Positions 35,702-35,806 of a stretch of 35,806 nt of DNA are shown here, piece by piece. The first letter of the stretch is position 1. Each line of letters starts with the position of its first letter. Origin of the DNA: Thermosediminibacteraceae bacterium (GTDB lineage: Bacteria; Bacillota; Thermosediminibacteria; Thermosediminibacterales; Thermosediminibacteraceae). The stretch is taken from positions 1 to 35,806 of the forward strand of contig JAKKUQ010000017.1 of assembly GCA_021890755.1 (NCBI GenBank). The letters run 5' to 3'. The notes below the pieces were generated by a model. It was given only the letters and a program-made list of their open reading frames with translations. It did not search any database and was not told where the DNA came from. The position numbers were made by a program, and so were the translations under genes.

Positions 35702-35736
35702 ATTTTATAATAAAAACCCTTTTTCGTCAAGGGTTT
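35702..35736 (-). promoter_or_regulatory. promoter of the tRNA cluster overlapping a terminator-like hairpin
   Basis: On the minus strand, TTGACG (35725-35730) and TAAAAT (35702-35707) are 17 bases apart, about 25 bases before tRNA-fMet. The same sequence contains the inverted repeat AAACCCTT/AAGGGTTT (35714-35736) followed by five T, which would act as an intrinsic terminator for a gene beyond the right edge. The two signals share bases. Confidence 0.65.
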
Positions 35737-35760
35737 GTTCTAAAATGTGTAGTTATTTTA

Positions 35761-35801
35761 TGATAATGTCACTTTGTAGACTATCGTGATAAAATGTCAC
35801 T
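35761..35801. repeat. two imperfect copies of TGATAA(AA)TGTCACT at the window edge
   Basis: TGATAATGTCACT at 35761-35773 and TGATAAAATGTCACT at 35787-35801. Short tandem motifs of this kind are found at the ends of some transposable elements, notably IS21-like ones, but the rest lies outside the window, so the nature is undecided. Confidence 0.35.
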
Positions 35802-35806
35802 ATGAG

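Overview
This window looks like chromosomal backbone of an anaerobic, spore-forming, low-to-mid-GC Firmicute, probably a clostridial or Thermoanaerobacterales-type thermophile. The reasons are the spoIIE-tilS-hpt-ftsH block, the rpmE-(yqhQ)-prfA-prmC-tsaC-ywlE-rpiB-glyA-upp-comEB-tagO-mnaA block (both conserved in Firmicutes), a type III pantothenate kinase, an ECF-type vitamin transporter, several radical SAM enzymes, frequent TTG/GTG starts with strong AGGAGG-type ribosome sites, and AGA/AGG-rich arginine codons. The genus is inference. Almost everything is read from the minus strand; the only plus-strand gene is a stand-alone GAPDH gene.

Layout from left to right. (1) 1-3.3 kb is an accessory-looking, more AT-rich segment with a DNA methyltransferase and an old-yellow-enzyme/dienoyl-CoA-reductase-type flavoenzyme, each with its own promoter. 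(2) 3.5-14.4 kb is a long operon starting at the rpmE promoter. It covers translation termination (prfA, prmC), tRNA t6A (tsaC), arginine dephosphorylation (ywlE), one-carbon and pyrimidine salvage genes (glyA, upp, comEB) and wall/teichoic precursor genes (tagO, mnaA). Two half-size chromate-transporter genes sit inside it. (3) 14.4-18.7 kb holds a Mn-type cation diffusion facilitator, a GNAT acetyltransferase broken by a one-base frameshift, and the AmmeMemoRadiSam pair (Memo-AMMECR1 fusion plus radical SAM enzyme), preceded by a leader that can fold as an H-type pseudoknot. (4) 18.9-21.5 kb is a tight three-gene cassette with its own promoter and a palindrome next to it: an HTH regulator, a protein of a family of unclear function, and a homologue of cyanobacterial acyl-ACP reductase. 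(5) 21.5-24.9 kb is an operon of ECF S-component, coaX, dusB and an unrecognised protein with an HTVEH motif. (6) 25-28.9 kb holds a small membrane protein, gap, a self-contained radical SAM-ArsR operon behind a consensus promoter and a 26-bp perfect palindrome, and a DUF606 transporter. (7) 29-35.3 kb is ftsH, hpt, tilS and spoIIE, the last with a Spo0A-style promoter. (8) 35.4-35.8 kb is a tRNA cluster (fMet, Met, Glu), then short repeats at the window edge.

The best candidates for undescribed biology are the acyl-ACP-reductase-like cassette at 18.9-21.5 kb, the pseudoknot leader in front of the AmmeMemoRadiSam genes, and the radical SAM-ArsR operon. No CRISPR array, complete insertion sequence or prophage was seen.
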